DNA of 64,000 nt from Phaeobacter sp. (GCF_022825805.1 NZ_JAJDWC010000119.1:1-64000), one strand, 5' to 3'. Shown: positions 20,246 through 31,983, counted from the first letter of the stretch. A program made the numbers and translations. The notes: generated from the letters alone by a model not told the origin.

Positions 20246-21010
20246 ATGAAGCTCGATCCCAACAGCGCGGCGGATCTTTCTGCCCAAATTGCCCAGGCCA
20301 TCCGCGATGCGATAGTGGCCGGTGACTTGATTGTCGACGAACGGCTGCCGTCGGAAACCGAACTGTCCGATCAGTTTCAAGTGTCCCGTCCCACCGTGCG
20401 CGAGGCGCTGAAACGACTGGCCGCGCAATCGCTGATCCGCACCCAGAGGGGGGCAACGGGGGGCGCTTTTGTGAACCGTTTGAACTACGAAGACGCCTAT
20501 TCGCAGCAGATCACCACCTCCACTCTGCTGCTGAGCATGAATGCCGTGAGTTTCGATACCGCCTGCGAAGCCCGTTACGCGCTGGAGCGGGCCTGTGCGC
20601 CATTGTCGGCGTCTCGGCGCAATGCGGATCAATTGGCCACCATGCGGGCGGAGATTTTTCGCCAGGGGCAGCCTGGGCTGACCGATGAGGCTTTTTGTGC
20701 GTCGGATGTGGCGTTTCACCGGGCGTTGGTCGATGGCGCGGGCAACCCGGTGTTGTCCTATCAATTGGCTGGCGCTGTTGAGGCGATGCAGCCGCTGATG
20801 AATATGATCACTTTCACCGCCCGGGACCGCCAGATCATTCTTGCGCTGCACAGCCGGATTGCGGATGCGATCGAGGCAGGTGACGGCACCGCCGCCGTCG
20901 AAGGCCTGAGCGCGCTGGAGGAAGAAACCCGCGCGCTGGCGGCTGCAGTGTTTGCGGCGCGCTCCAAGCGCGCATCAGAGCCGGCTCCAGCAGAGCCTTC
21001 GGCGCACTAG
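20246..21010 (+). CDS. FadR-type GntR transcriptional regulator (FCD), probable regulator of the dmdA operon
   Basis: RLPSETELSDQFQVSRPTVREALKRLAAQSLIRTQRG wHTH; FCD C-terminal domain; divergent from the dmdA operon. Confidence 0.88.
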   Translation: MKLDPNSAADLSAQIAQAIRDAIVAGDLIVDERLPSETELSDQFQVSRPTVREALKRLAAQSLIRTQRGATGGAFVNRLNYEDAYSQQITTSTLLLSMNAVSFDTACEARYALERACAPLSASRRNADQLATMRAEIFRQGQPGLTDEAFCASDVAFHRALVDGAGNPVLSYQLAGAVEAMQPLMNMITFTARDRQIILALHSRIADAIEAGDGTAAVEGLSALEEETRALAAAVFAARSKRASEPAPAEPSAH

Positions 21011-21099
21011 CCTGCGCAGGCATCGGAAAACAGACCAGAATTCCACCGCTTTGGCGGTTCCCCTCTTTGCTTTCGCGAACGGCGCGCATATATAGGGGT

Positions 21100-21450
21100 T
21101 GTTCTTCGGAACTATGGACATAAACGCGCTCGTAATAAGCGGATCGGACCCGGGGGCGGTACCCGGCGGCTCCACCAAAACACCACTGGGGTGTCCTTCG
21201 TTTGGGGATATTTTCAGGTTCTGGGGGCCGAAACAGGATCGACGAACGTCTAAAGGAGTTAGCTTTGTCTCGGCTGTCTGCCACCGTTACCGGCGAAACT
21301 AGTACAATTGCAAACGACAATCGTGCTCCGGTTGCTCTGGCTGCGTAAGCAGTCCGAGTCGAACCGACTTTAAGCCCTAGCGCCTAGCCGCGTTAGGCGG
21401 GGTTCGCAGGTACCTGGCAACAGAAACCTGCACTTTCCCCTACCTTCTCG
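21100..21450 (+). ncRNA. ssrA: tmRNA, circularly permuted two-piece (alphaproteobacterial) form; outer boundaries approximate
   Basis: Acceptor piece ends ...CCGGGGGCGGTACCCGGCGGCTCCACCA (CCA at 21175-21177); coding piece begins GGGGCCGAAACAGGATCGACG at 21224; tag GCAAACGACAATCGTGCTCCGGTTGCTCTGGCTGCGTAA (ANDNRAPVALAA*) at 21310-21348. Confidence 0.93.
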
Positions 21451-21614
21451 TCTAACTGCTCTGCCCCAGTTTGGTCCCGCTTGCGCTGGATCGCCCCTAC
21501 TGGGCTGCCGCAGCACCATGAACGCGGAAAGATCCGGACCGTTATGGCCCGGATCCGATCTTGATGCTCTATTTGGCGATCTGGGACACCCTGCCCCTAC
21601 AAGACGCCCTGCCC

Positions 21615-23294
21615 TTACAGAATGGCAGGCAGGTTCAGATCGTGCTCTTTGGCGCAATCGCGCGCGATGTAATAGCCCGCATCAGCGTGGCGCATCACGC
21701 CGGTGGCCGGATCGTTCCACAACACGCGCGCAATACGCCGGTCGGCATCTTCCGTGCCGTCACAGCAAATGACCACGCCCGAATGCTGCGAAAAGCCCAT
21801 GCCCACACCGCCACCGTGATGCAGCGAAACCCAGGTCGCACCTGATGCGGTGTTCAACAGCGCATTGAGCAGCGGCCAATCCGACACGGCGTCAGAGCCA
21901 TCTTTCATCGCCTCGGTTTCGCGGTTGGGTGACGCAACAGAGCCAGAATCCAGATGATCACGGCCGATCACCACGGGCGCAGACAATTCGCCGTTGCGCA
22001 CCATTTCGTTGAACGCCAGTCCCGCCTTGTGCCGGTCGCCGAGACCGATCCAGCAGATCCGCGCAGGCAGCCCCTGAAACGCGATGCGTTCCTGCGCCAT
22101 GTCAAGCCAGCGGTGAAGATGCTGATTGTCCGGGAACAGCTCTTTCATTTTGGCGTCTGTCTTGCGGATATCCTCGGGATCGCCCGACAGCGCGGCCCAG
22201 CGGAACGGGCCAATGCCACGGCAGAACAGCGGGCGGATGTAGGCAGGCACAAACCCCGGGAAGGCAAAGGCGTTCTCGAACCCTTCGTCCTGGGCCACCT
22301 GCCGGATGTTGTTGCCGTAATCCAAGGTTGGTACGCCCGCGTTCCAGAAATCCACCATGGCCTCGACGTGGGTGCGCATGGCCATGCGAGCCTCGCGTTC
22401 CACCCGTTTCGGGTCCTGTTCACGGGCCTCGCGCCATTGCGCCATGCTCCAGCCGATAGGCAGATAGCCGTTGATCGGATCATGGGCCGATGTCTGGTCT
22501 GTCACGATGTCGGGCCGCAGACCGCCCGCCTGCATCCGGCGATAGATCTCTGGGAAAATCTCTGCCGCGTTGCCAAGAAGCCCGACCGATTTCGCCTCCC
22601 CCGCAGCGGTCCACCGCTCGATCATCGCCAGCGCCTCGTCCAGCGTTTCGGCTTTTTCGTCTAGATATTTGGTGCGCAGGCGGAAATCGATGCTGTCAGG
22701 GTTGCATTCGACCGCCAAGCAGCTGGCCCCGGCAAACACCGCCGCAAGAGGCTGCGCGCCCCCCATGCCACCCAGACCACCGGTGAGAATCCATTTGCCA
22801 CTCAGATCACCGCCGTAGTGCTGGCGACCTGCCTCGGCAAAGGTTTCATAGGTGCCCTGCACAATGCCCTGGGTGCCGATGTAGATCCAGGAACCAGCGG
22901 TCATCTGGCCGTACATCATGAGCCCTTTTTTATCGAGCTCGTTGAAATGATCCCAGTTGGCCCAATGCGGCACCAGATTGGAGTTGGCGATCAGCACGCG
23001 CGGCGCGTCCTTATGCGTCTGGAACACGCCCACCGGTTTGCCGGATTGCACCAGCAATGTCTGGTCTTCGTCCAGCTCTTTCAGGCTGGAGACAATCTGG
23101 TCGAAATCCTGCCAGGTTCGTGCGGCGCGACCAATGCCGCCATAGACCACGAGTTCATGCGGGTTTTCCGCCACATCGGGATGCAGGTTGTTCATCATCA
23201 TGCGCAGCGGCGCCTCTGTCACCCAATGTTTGGTGGTCAGCTCCGGGCCGGTGGGCGGAAAGATATCACGGGTGTTCTTGCGGGGATCACTCAT
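21615..23294 (-). CDS. hutU: Urocanate hydratase
   Basis: [50 protein letters not shown]. Confidence 0.96.
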   Translation of the reverse strand: MSDPRKNTRDIFPPTGPELTTKHWVTEAPLRMMMNNLHPDVAENPHELVVYGGIGRAARTWQDFDQIVSSLKELDEDQTLLVQSGKPVGVFQTHKDAPRVLIANSNLVPHWANWDHFNELDKKGLMMYGQMTAGSWIYIGTQGIVQGTYETFAEAGRQHYGGDLSGKWILTGGLGGMGGAQPLAAVFAGASCLAVECNPDSIDFRLRTKYLDEKAETLDEALAMIERWTAAGEAKSVGLLGNAAEIFPEIYRRMQAGGLRPDIVTDQTSAHDPINGYLPIGWSMAQWREAREQDPKRVEREARMAMRTHVEAMVDFWNAGVPTLDYGNNIRQVAQDEGFENAFAFPGFVPAYIRPLFCRGIGPFRWAALSGDPEDIRKTDAKMKELFPDNQHLHRWLDMAQERIAFQGLPARICWIGLGDRHKAGLAFNEMVRNGELSAPVVIGRDHLDSGSVASPNRETEAMKDGSDAVSDWPLLNALLNTASGATWVSLHHGGGVGMGFSQHSGVVICCDGTEDADRRIARVLWNDPATGVMRHADAGYYIARDCAKEHDLNLPAIL

Positions 23295-24088
23295 GCGGAG
23301 GGTCTCCAGTTCTGCAGATCGGTGAGAATACGGGCGAGTGTTTGGCGCAGCCGGTCAGCGCGCTCGGGGCGATAGGTCCAGGGCGGGTGTTCGTCGCAAT
23401 ATGTGGCCTGGGCGAGCTCCATCTGAATGGCATGCACGCCGGATGCGGGGCGACCATAGTGACGGGTGGTCCATCCCCCTTTGAAGCGGCCGTTGATCAC
23501 GGATGTATAGCCGTCGGCCTGTTCGCAGTACTGCGCCACCAGCTGTTCCAGCGCAGGATCACAGGTCTGGCCCAGATTGGTGCCGATGCTGAAATCCGGC
23601 AATCGGCCCTCGAACAGGAACGGGATGCGGCCACGAATGGAATGGCAATCATAGAGAATGGCAAAGCCGTGGCGCGCCTTCACCCGATCAATCTGGGCCT
23701 CTAGCGCTGCGTGATAGGGCGTGTGATACGCCTCGCAGAGCGTTGCGGTTTCTGCCGCATTGGGTTCAAATCCGGGTTGCCACATCGGTCGCCCATCAAA
23801 ATCGGTCTGCGGCACCAATGTGGTGGTGTTCTGCCCCGGATAGAGTGAAACCCCAGCGGGGTCGCGATTGGCATCCACGACATAGCGGTGCACATGGGAG
23901 CGCACGATGGTCACATCCTCGACCAGCCCGTCATACAGCTGTGCGATGTGCCAATCGGTATCAGCAAGCTGCCGACCATTCTCATTCAGCCGGTCCGCGA
24001 TCTCTGTGGGCACATAGGTCCCGCCATGGGACTGCCCCAAGATCAGCGGGCTATCGCCTTCGATACATTCAAAAACCTGCATCACCAC
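23291..24088 (-). CDS. hutG: N-formylglutamate deformylase
   Basis: [47 protein letters not shown]; hut cluster. Confidence 0.93.
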   Translation of the reverse strand: MVMQVFECIEGDSPLILGQSHGGTYVPTEIADRLNENGRQLADTDWHIAQLYDGLVEDVTIVRSHVHRYVVDANRDPAGVSLYPGQNTTTLVPQTDFDGRPMWQPGFEPNAAETATLCEAYHTPYHAALEAQIDRVKARHGFAILYDCHSIRGRIPFLFEGRLPDFSIGTNLGQTCDPALEQLVAQYCEQADGYTSVINGRFKGGWTTRHYGRPASGVHAIQMELAQATYCDEHPPWTYRPERADRLRQTLARILTDLQNWRPSA

Positions 24089-25617
24089 AACTCCGGCAGA
24101 TCTGCGCTCACGCAGCCCATCAGCGTGCCTGACGCCACCAGATCATGCGCGGCATCAAGATCCGGTGCCATGAACCTGTCGTCGCCCAGTGCCGGGACCT
24201 GCTGCCGCAACTGGGCCAGAACCCCCTGCAAGGCGGGGCTGGTCAACAGCGGCGCACGGAACTCCACGCCCTGCGCGGCGCAGAGCAATTCGACGCCCAG
24301 AATATGGTTGAGATTGTCGACCATAACCGACAGGCGCCGCGCACCATGTGCGGCCATGGAGACATGATCTTCCTGGTTGGCAGAGGTGGGCGTCGAGTCC
24401 GTCACGCAGGGGTTGGCGAGATGCTTGTTCTCGCTCATCAGCGCGGCGGTTGTGACCTCTGCGATCATCAGACCGGAATTCAAGCCCGGTTTGGGGGTCA
24501 GGAACGGTGGCAAATCATGGCTAAGCGCCGGATCCACCATCAAGGCGATCCGCCGCTGGGCAATGGCACCGATTTCCGACAGAGCAAGCGCCATCATATC
24601 CGCAGCAAATCCAACGGGTTCGGCATGAAAGTTACCGCCAGAGACGATGGCGCCATCCTCTGTCAGAACCAATGGGTTGTCGGTGGCTGCATTGGCTTCG
24701 ATCAGCAGGGTGTCGGCGGCTTTGCGCAACACATCCATCGCAGCACCCGTGACCTGCGGCTGGCAACGGATGCAATAGGGATCCTGCACCCGGCTGTCGC
24801 CGTCTCGGTGGCTCTCGCGGATGGCAGAGCCAGACAGGATGCTGCGCATGGCCTGGGCCGCTTCGATCTGACCTTGATGTCCGCGCAGCGCATGGATCTG
24901 CGGATGAAGCGGCGCGGTCGATCCCATGATGGCGTCAGTGGACAGGGCCGAGACAACCAGCGCGTTGCAGGCCGCACGCCAGGCGCCGAACATCCCGGCC
25001 AGGGCATAGGCGGTGGAAAACTGGGTGCCATTGATGAAGGCCAGACCCTCTTTGGGGCCCAGTTCGATCGGGCTCAGGCCTGCCTGCTTCAACGCCTCTG
25101 CCGCGGGCATGACCGTGCCCTGAAACTCTGCTTCGCCTTCGCCGATCATCGCGGCGGTCATATGCGACAGCGGTGCGAGATCACCGGAGGCCCCAACCGA
25201 CCCTTTGGCCGGAACAACCGGGGTCACCCCGGCAGCGAGCATGTCCTGCAACAATGCGATGCGCGACCAGCCCACCCCGGATGCGCCGCGACCAAAAGAG
25301 ATCAGCTTCAACACCATCATCAGGCGCACAACGGCGCGCGGCATGGCTGGACCGACGCCGCAGCAATGGGACAAGATCAAATTGCGCTGCAGCGTTGCGG
25401 TGTCTTCCGGTGCGATCTTGACGCTGGCGAGTTTGCCAAATCCGGTGTTGACGCCATAGACAGGGGCGGTCGCGGCAGCGGCCTTTGCCACCTGCGCAGC
25501 GGCGGCGTCGACCGCGGCGCGGCAGTCATCGTCCAACACCACAGGGCATTCGTCGCGATACACGCGCTCCAGCTGCTCCAGCGTAACCTGACCAGGGCAA
25601 AGAATAAGAGCCGTCAC
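24082..25617 (-). CDS. hutH: Histidine ammonia-lyase
   Basis: [18 protein letters not shown] (MIO Ala-Ser-Gly); GTG start at 25617 overlaps the hutI stop. Confidence 0.95.
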   Translation of the reverse strand: MTALILCPGQVTLEQLERVYRDECPVVLDDDCRAAVDAAAAQVAKAAAATAPVYGVNTGFGKLASVKIAPEDTATLQRNLILSHCCGVGPAMPRAVVRLMMVLKLISFGRGASGVGWSRIALLQDMLAAGVTPVVPAKGSVGASGDLAPLSHMTAAMIGEGEAEFQGTVMPAAEALKQAGLSPIELGPKEGLAFINGTQFSTAYALAGMFGAWRAACNALVVSALSTDAIMGSTAPLHPQIHALRGHQGQIEAAQAMRSILSGSAIRESHRDGDSRVQDPYCIRCQPQVTGAAMDVLRKAADTLLIEANAATDNPLVLTEDGAIVSGGNFHAEPVGFAADMMALALSEIGAIAQRRIALMVDPALSHDLPPFLTPKPGLNSGLMIAEVTTAALMSENKHLANPCVTDSTPTSANQEDHVSMAAHGARRLSVMVDNLNHILGVELLCAAQGVEFRAPLLTSPALQGVLAQLRQQVPALGDDRFMAPDLDAAHDLVASGTLMGCVSADLPELW

Positions 25618-26822
25618 TTTATGTCTCCGAAAATGCGTTGATGAAGAGGGTTGAACCCAATGCGATAGGCCAGCTCTGCCGGATGAAAGACCGACCAGAT
25701 GGCAAGATCTGCAATATTGCCCGCCGCCAGCGTGCCAAGATCCGACAGCCCCAAGGCCTGGGCGGCGTTGCGGGTGACGCCTGCCAGCGCTTCCTCCGGC
25801 GTGAGCCGAAACAGGGTGCAACCCATGTTCATCGCCATCAGCAGCGAGGCGAGCGGCGCAGAGCCCGGATTGCAATCAGTCGCCAGCGCCATCGCCACAT
25901 TCTGTTTGCGCAACAGGTCCACAGGCGGCAGGCAGGTCTCCCGCAGGGTGTAGAACGCACCAGGCAACAGCGTGGCAACGGTGCCGCTGGCGGCAAGTGC
26001 GGCCACCCCGTCGGCGTCGAGATATTCCAAGTGATCCACAGACAGCGCGCCATAGCTGGCAGCCAGCTGCGCCCCGCCCAAGTTGGACAGCTGTTCAGCG
26101 TGCAATTTGACCGGCAGTCCGAGATCACGGGCCAGATCAAACACGCGGGCGATTTGCTCAAGGGAAAATGCAATGCCCTCACAAAATCCGTCCACCGCAT
26201 CAACCAACCCCTCGTCATGGGCCTGCTGCAATCCGGGCAACACCACCTGGTCAATGTAGTCATCGGCCCGTCCAGCAAACTCCGGCGGGACGGCATGCGC
26301 TGCCAAATAGCTGGTCACGATACGCACGGGACGCAGCTGCGCCAATCTGCGCGCGGCGCGCAGCATGGTCAATTCCGCCGCAATCGAAAGCCCGTAGCCG
26401 GATTTGACCTCCAGCGTTGTGACGCCTTCGGCGATCATCGCATCAAGCCGTGGCAAAGCCTGAGCGATCAGATCTTCTTCGCTGGCGGCACGTGTGGCCT
26501 GCACCGTTGACAGGATCCCTCCGCCTGCTCGGGCGACCTCTTCGTAGGAGGCACCATTCAAACGCAGCTCAAACTCTGCGGCGCGGTGACCACCATGAAC
26601 GATATGCGTGTGCGCGTCGATCAAAGCCGGGGTCAGCAGCCGCCCCTCCAGATCGACGCGCTGCGCATCTGCATACGGCTCAGGCAGATCCACAAAGGCC
26701 CCAACCCAAAGGATCCGCCCGTCACAGACGACCAATGCAGCCCCCTGCATCAGCCCATACGGCGTGTCGCCAGCTGCCATCGTGGCAATCGGACCACCAT
26801 GATAGACCACAAAACCTGCCAT
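25614..26822 (-). CDS. hutI: Imidazolonepropionase
   Basis: [35 protein letters not shown]. Confidence 0.95.
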   Translation of the reverse strand: MAGFVVYHGGPIATMAAGDTPYGLMQGAALVVCDGRILWVGAFVDLPEPYADAQRVDLEGRLLTPALIDAHTHIVHGGHRAAEFELRLNGASYEEVARAGGGILSTVQATRAASEEDLIAQALPRLDAMIAEGVTTLEVKSGYGLSIAAELTMLRAARRLAQLRPVRIVTSYLAAHAVPPEFAGRADDYIDQVVLPGLQQAHDEGLVDAVDGFCEGIAFSLEQIARVFDLARDLGLPVKLHAEQLSNLGGAQLAASYGALSVDHLEYLDADGVAALAASGTVATLLPGAFYTLRETCLPPVDLLRKQNVAMALATDCNPGSAPLASLLMAMNMGCTLFRLTPEEALAGVTRNAAQALGLSDLGTLAAGNIADLAIWSVFHPAELAYRIGFNPLHQRIFGDIK

Positions 26823-26902
26823 ATCCGGACACTCCTGCATTGTGTGCTTTAGATTTCAGGTATATTCTTTAATTGTTTTTGTCTACACAAAAGAGAAGTC
26901 AC

Positions 26903-28264
26903 ATGATCCTCTTCGCTGACTCTGCCCTGTTGGGCGACCACTGGCACCATAATGTGCGGATCACCCTGTCCGGCGGTCGGATCTCGGAGATCTGCCCTGA
27001 CAGCGATGTGCAGCCAGGCGATCATCGCGTGCCCGTCCTGCTGCCTGCCCTGGCCAACCTGCACAGCCACAGCTTCCAGCGGGCCATGGCCGGTATGAGC
27101 GAAGTCAAAACGAGAGGGCGGGAGAGTTTCTGGACCTGGCGCGACATCATGTATCGTTTTCTGGACCGGCTCGCGCCGGAGCAGATTGAAGCCATCGCCG
27201 CGCTTACATTTGTTGAAATGCTGGAGGCCGGCTTTGCCTCGGTTGGTGAATTCCACTACGTCCACCATCAGCCGGGCGGCCTGCCCTATGATGATCCCTC
27301 AGAGCTGAGCCAGCGCATTCTGGCGGCTGCGTCCGAAGTTGGCATCGGGCTGACACATCTGCCGGTGCTTTATACCTGCGCGGGCGTGAACCAAGAGCCG
27401 CTGGCCGGAGGGCAGCTGCGGTTTGGCAACGAACTTGACCGGTATCTCGAGCTGCAGGCGCGCTGCCGCAGCAGCCTGCCTGATGCGCCTGCCGACACTG
27501 CGGTGGGGATTGCCCCCCATTCGCTGCGCGCCATTCGTCCAAGCGATCTCACCGAACTGTTGGCGGCGGTCCCAACCGGACCAGTCCACATCCACATCGC
27601 CGAGCAGCTGCAGGAGGTGGCCGATGTCACCGCCAATCATGGGCAGTCGCCGGTCGCCTGGCTGCTTGACCAGGTGGAAGTGGATGATCGTTGGTGCCTG
27701 ATCCACGCGACCCATATGACCAGCGCCGAGACCCTGGCCATGGCGCAATCCGGCGCGGTTGCCGGGCTCTGCCCGGTGACAGAGGCGAACCTGGGCGATG
27801 GCGCCTTCAACGGTCCTGAATTTATCACGGCCGTTGGGCAGTTTGGCGTCGGATCGGATTCCAATATCCGCATTTCACTGACCGAAGAACTCAGCACACT
27901 CGAATACTCCCAACGCCTGCGCGATATGGCCCGTGGGGTGATGGTGGTCGGTGAAGGGTCGGTTGGCACAACCCTATTCTGCGGATCAGCCCGCGGCGGC
28001 GCCCAGGCCCTGGGGCGCGACACCGGAGAAATTGCCGTGGGCAAATGGGCGGATCTGATGGCAGTGGACCGCGACCACCCGGCATTGTGCGGTTTGCGCG
28101 ACGAACAGGTGCTGGATGGCCTATGCTTTGCCGCGCCCAATAGCGTGGTGACAGATGTCTGGTCTGCAGGTCGCCATATGGTGCAGCAGGGCCGTCATGT
28201 GGCGCGCACAGCGGTCGTTGACCGCTATCGCGGCGTAATGCGCAATCTGATGGCCGTGCTGTGA
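26903..28264 (+). CDS. hutF: Formimidoylglutamate deiminase
   Basis: LPALANLHSHSFQRAMAGMSEVKTRGRESFWTWRDIMYRFLDRL; amidohydrolase fold. Confidence 0.94.
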   Translation: MILFADSALLGDHWHHNVRITLSGGRISEICPDSDVQPGDHRVPVLLPALANLHSHSFQRAMAGMSEVKTRGRESFWTWRDIMYRFLDRLAPEQIEAIAALTFVEMLEAGFASVGEFHYVHHQPGGLPYDDPSELSQRILAAASEVGIGLTHLPVLYTCAGVNQEPLAGGQLRFGNELDRYLELQARCRSSLPDAPADTAVGIAPHSLRAIRPSDLTELLAAVPTGPVHIHIAEQLQEVADVTANHGQSPVAWLLDQVEVDDRWCLIHATHMTSAETLAMAQSGAVAGLCPVTEANLGDGAFNGPEFITAVGQFGVGSDSNIRISLTEELSTLEYSQRLRDMARGVMVVGEGSVGTTLFCGSARGGAQALGRDTGEIAVGKWADLMAVDRDHPALCGLRDEQVLDGLCFAAPNSVVTDVWSAGRHMVQQGRHVARTAVVDRYRGVMRNLMAVL

Positions 28265-28335
28265 TCATCCCCCGTTGGCGGGCGCGGTTGTGCCCGTTAT
28301 AGAGCCCCCTACCCAAGCGAAGAAAGCACCGGCCC

Positions 28336-29040
28336 ATGAAGCCAACGCGCACCACCCTCAGCTACCGGGACATAAAGAAAGTGGTTCTGGACCGAATCCA
28401 CGGCAGCATCTGGCCACCGGACAGCCTGCTGCCGACGGAGACAGAGTTGGCGGAAGAGTTCTCCAGCACCCGCACCACCGTCAACCGGGCGCTGCGCGAA
28501 TTGGCCGAAGAAGGCTTCATTGAGCGGCGGCGCAAATCCGGAACGCGGGTGCTGAACACGCCGATCCGCAAGGCGCAGTTTGCCATTCCGCTGATCCGCG
28601 ACGAAATCACCAGCACTGGGGCAACCTACCGCTATGCGCTGGTGGAACAGCAGAGTACCGTAGCGCCCGACTGGCTGGCTGCCCGGCTGTCCCTGCCACC
28701 GCGGCAGGAGGTCATCCATCTGCGCTGTATGCATTTCGCGGACAACACCCCATTTCAGTATGAGGTGCGCTGGATCGTACCAGACAGCGTGCCGGACGTG
28801 AACGATGCGGATTTTTCCGAAGTCGGCCCAAACGACTGGCTGGTGCAAAAGGTCCCGTTCACCAACCTTGAGCTGAGCCTGCTCGCCACCAAGGCAGATG
28901 ACACCGTGGCGGCGTTTCTGGACTGCCCAATCGGAGAGCCGGTTTTCACGGCAGAGCGCACAACCTGGCTGCGCCAGACGCCCGTAACACTGGCGAAACT
29001 TTACTTTGCACCGGGTTACAAATTGACCACCAGACTGTAG
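28336..29040 (+). CDS. hutC: GntR/UTRA-family histidine utilisation repressor
   Basis: GntR wHTH + UTRA domain, directly downstream of hutF. Confidence 0.88.
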   Translation: MKPTRTTLSYRDIKKVVLDRIHGSIWPPDSLLPTETELAEEFSSTRTTVNRALRELAEEGFIERRRKSGTRVLNTPIRKAQFAIPLIRDEITSTGATYRYALVEQQSTVAPDWLAARLSLPPRQEVIHLRCMHFADNTPFQYEVRWIVPDSVPDVNDADFSEVGPNDWLVQKVPFTNLELSLLATKADDTVAAFLDCPIGEPVFTAERTTWLRQTPVTLAKLYFAPGYKLTTRL

Positions 29041-29277
29041 AGTTTCGCGTTGATTTTACGGGCAAAAACAACCCTTAAACCAATGCGCATTTCGTGCAGA
29101 TCGCCCAAATTTAGTAAGTCTACATATCATTTTTACGGCTTTTTCACCGTCCCCCACGACCAGAGCGGCGGCAAAACCCATCTCTTTGGAACATTTTATT
29201 CAAATTTAACGATTTTTGATTGAACCTTTTGTGAACTCCGTGTTCTGTCAAACGGTGGCCGAAAACCACACTTCCGC

Positions 29278-29772
29278 ATGAGTGACACCGAGCAGTTCAG
29301 CACCATGAAAAACAGCGATGACCTCTTCAACTGGTTCTATGACGTTTGGGTCAAACGCGACCACAACCGTATCGCTGGCGCCTTTCATCCGGAGCTGTCC
29401 ATTTTCGGCCCGCTGCATGGGGCGATCTCCGCCGAAGAGGACTATGCCGAGATCGTTCACACGCTTGCCAACCTGCTAGTCGATATCGACATCACCAAAA
29501 CCCACGGCGTGACCGAGGGTGATCTCTGTGCGGTGCGTTTGCATGTGACTGGCCGGGGCGTCCATTCTGATCAGGTCCTGGACTACTACGGCCAATTGAT
29601 GGTGCGGTTGGAGAACGGCCAGATCCGGGAGTTTCTGTCCAACTTCGATTACATGACGATGTTTGAACAACTCGGCCAACTGCCCGATGACTGCCTGCCG
29701 ATCTGCATGACTGGTGAACGCCTGCAGTGGGTGGAACCTGCAACATCCCGCCCACAGGGCAACGAAAGCTGA
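29278..29772 (+). CDS. NTF2/SnoaL-like nuclear transport factor 2 family protein
   Basis: DLFNWFYDVWVKRDHNRIAGAFHPELSIFGPLHG; cone-fold pattern. Confidence 0.65.
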   Translation: MSDTEQFSTMKNSDDLFNWFYDVWVKRDHNRIAGAFHPELSIFGPLHGAISAEEDYAEIVHTLANLLVDIDITKTHGVTEGDLCAVRLHVTGRGVHSDQVLDYYGQLMVRLENGQIREFLSNFDYMTMFEQLGQLPDDCLPICMTGERLQWVEPATSRPQGNES

Positions 29773-30003
29773 AACACAGGCGCTGGATCTACAAACGCGG
29801 GCACAGGTGGCATATCGCGGACACAGTGGCTTGTCCCTCTTGACACCAGTCGCATTATTCCGCGGTGACCAGCAGCTTTCTATTGCACATCCGGCACAAA
29901 CACAGTGATGGTGCGCCCGAGCCGCGGGGTGGTGACGCCCTGGGCTGCCCCCGTGCCCACCCTGGTCAATTGCTCCTGTGACCAGCCCTCCAAAGGATCC
30001 GCT

Positions 30004-31323
30004 GTGACCGATCAGCCCCCTGCTTTGTCCTATCGCGCATTGGTGCGCATGTTTGCGGCAATCGGCGTGCTGAGTTTTGGCGGACCAGCTGCGCAGATCG
30101 CGCTGATGCATCGGGTGTTGGTCGAGGAGCAAGCGGTCCTAAGCGAAGCGGAGTTTCTGCGCGCGCTGTCATTCTGCATGATGTTGCCCGGACCCGAAGC
30201 CATGCAATTGGCCACCTACGCCGGTTGGCGCATCAAAGGCGCGGCTGGCGGGTTGATTGGCGGTTTACTGTTCGTCCTACCGGGGGCGAGCGTGGTGGCA
30301 GCTCTGGCCTTTGTCTACATTCACTTTGGCACGCAAGACATTATTCAGCAAGGCTTTTCCGGCATCAAAGCCGCTGTCGTTACATTGGTTTTTGTGGCGC
30401 TTTACAAACTGTCCCGCAAGGCGCTGACCGGTACGGTCAGCCACGCTCTTGCTGCCGCGGCTTTTGTTGCCCTGTTTGTGTTTGATCTGCCGTTCCCAGC
30501 TGTGATCCTGCTGGCAGGCCTGACAAAAGCACTGCTGCATCAAAACACCACCACGACAACGCTGCATCACGCCAACGCAGCCCCCACACAGGAGGTCGCC
30601 AGACAAACGGCCGCCAAGAGCCGGACGACATCCAGCCAAAGCATACAAACCCTTTTGATCTGGGCCACATTGTGGCTGCTGCCCCTCCTGACGCTAAGTG
30701 CATACGGCCCCGCGCTGCTCGCAGATATTGGCTGGTTCTTTGCCAAACTCGCGGTCATCTCCTTTGGCGGTGCCTATGCGGTCTTGGCCTACATGTCGCA
30801 GACCGTCGTCAGCGATTTCGGCTGGATCACCACGGGCCAGATGATCGACGCATTGGGTTTGGCGGAAACGACACCCGGCCCGCTGATCCTGGTGACACAG
30901 TTTGTCGCCATGCTTGCCGGGGCTGCAGAGGGCAGCGCTGCAATGGCTGTTGCGGCAGGGATCATCGCCCTTTGGGCCACGTTTCTCCCTTGTTTTCTGT
31001 GGATTTTCCTCGCCGCACCACACATCGAATCCCTGGCAGCTCTGCCCCGCCTGTCCGCCGCGTTGCAGGGCGTGTCAGCTGCGGTGGTTGGCGTTATCCT
31101 CAATCTGTCGGTCTGGTTTCTGCAACATGTCATCTTCGCCGAAACCCAGATGGTTGATACGGGCATCGGCTCCATGACCCTGCCCCTGTGGTCTAGCCTC
31201 GATCCGACCGCCGCTGGCCTGGTTCTGCTGGCACCCGCTGTCATGGCAATTTGCCGCAGTCAGCTGATCATCGTGCTTGCCGTCATGGCCGGTGCGGGCG
31301 TCGTTGCGCATGCATTGGTCTGA
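30004..31323 (+). CDS. chrA: Chromate efflux transporter (ChrA, two-domain)
   Basis: FGGPAAQIALMHRVLVEEQAVLSEAEFLRALSFCMMLPGPEAMQLATYAGW; second half FGGAYAVLAYM...TPGPLILVTQFV; GTG start proposed. Confidence 0.88.
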   Translation: MTDQPPALSYRALVRMFAAIGVLSFGGPAAQIALMHRVLVEEQAVLSEAEFLRALSFCMMLPGPEAMQLATYAGWRIKGAAGGLIGGLLFVLPGASVVAALAFVYIHFGTQDIIQQGFSGIKAAVVTLVFVALYKLSRKALTGTVSHALAAAAFVALFVFDLPFPAVILLAGLTKALLHQNTTTTTLHHANAAPTQEVARQTAAKSRTTSSQSIQTLLIWATLWLLPLLTLSAYGPALLADIGWFFAKLAVISFGGAYAVLAYMSQTVVSDFGWITTGQMIDALGLAETTPGPLILVTQFVAMLAGAAEGSAAMAVAAGIIALWATFLPCFLWIFLAAPHIESLAALPRLSAALQGVSAAVVGVILNLSVWFLQHVIFAETQMVDTGIGSMTLPLWSSLDPTAAGLVLLAPAVMAICRSQLIIVLAVMAGAGVVAHALV

Positions 31324-31446
31324 GCCCAGGGCTCGCCCAATTTGACGGACCCAAGCGGACAATTATTTTATGATCAAAGACGGAGCGGGCCTTTAGTTTC
31401 CCAAATAAATCCGTATTCTGAGGCTAAATCGAACAAGGGTGCACGA

Positions 31447-31926
31447 ATGTCCGGCGAAATTGATTATGGAAACCTGATGCATACGGCCATGCGTGGCCTG
31501 ATCCGCTCGGTTCTGGACGGCGTGGCCAAAGATGGGCTGCCCGGAAACCATCATTTCTTCATCACCTTCGACACCTCCCACCCGGATGCAGAATTGGCCG
31601 ATTGGCTGTCCGATCGCTATCCGGGAGAGATGACCGTCGTGATGCAGCATTGGTTCGACAACCTCGATGTGGGCGACGAAGGGTTTGCCATCACGCTGAA
31701 TTTCGGCGATGCGCCAGAGCCGCTCTACATCCCCTATGACGCGATCAAGACCTTCGTTGATCCATCCGTTGAATTTGGTCTGCGGTTTGAATCGCCGGAC
31801 GACGGTGAGGAGGATGACGCCGTCGCGCTGGAGGATATCCCGGACGACATCGATATCGAGGTTTCGGAAGACCAAGGCAGCAAGAAAGACGCCGATGTGG
31901 TGTCGCTCGACAGCTTCCGCAAATAA
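31447..31926 (+). CDS. sspB: SspB-family ClpXP adaptor
   Basis: MSGEIDYGNLMHTAMRGLIRSVLDGVAKDGLPGNHHFFITFDT, YIPYDAIKTFVDPSVEFGLRF, acidic tail ending in a C-terminal motif. Confidence 0.85.
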   Translation: MSGEIDYGNLMHTAMRGLIRSVLDGVAKDGLPGNHHFFITFDTSHPDAELADWLSDRYPGEMTVVMQHWFDNLDVGDEGFAITLNFGDAPEPLYIPYDAIKTFVDPSVEFGLRFESPDDGEEDDAVALEDIPDDIDIEVSEDQGSKKDADVVSLDSFRK

Positions 31927-31946
31927 GCCGACACAGCTTGTATGAC

Positions 31947-31983
31947 GAAAACCCGGGTGGAGCGATCTATCCGGGTTCTTTCA
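31947..31983 (+). terminator. Terminator-like hairpin downstream of sspB
   Basis: ACCCGG...CCGGGTTCTTTC. Confidence 0.5.

Noticed and set aside
21519-21657. Small ORFs between ssrA and hutU
   Set aside because: Overlap tmRNA or hutU 3' end, no RBS or homology
24145-25641. 498-aa plus-strand ORF opposite hutH
   Set aside because: Antisense shadow ORF, no domain or RBS
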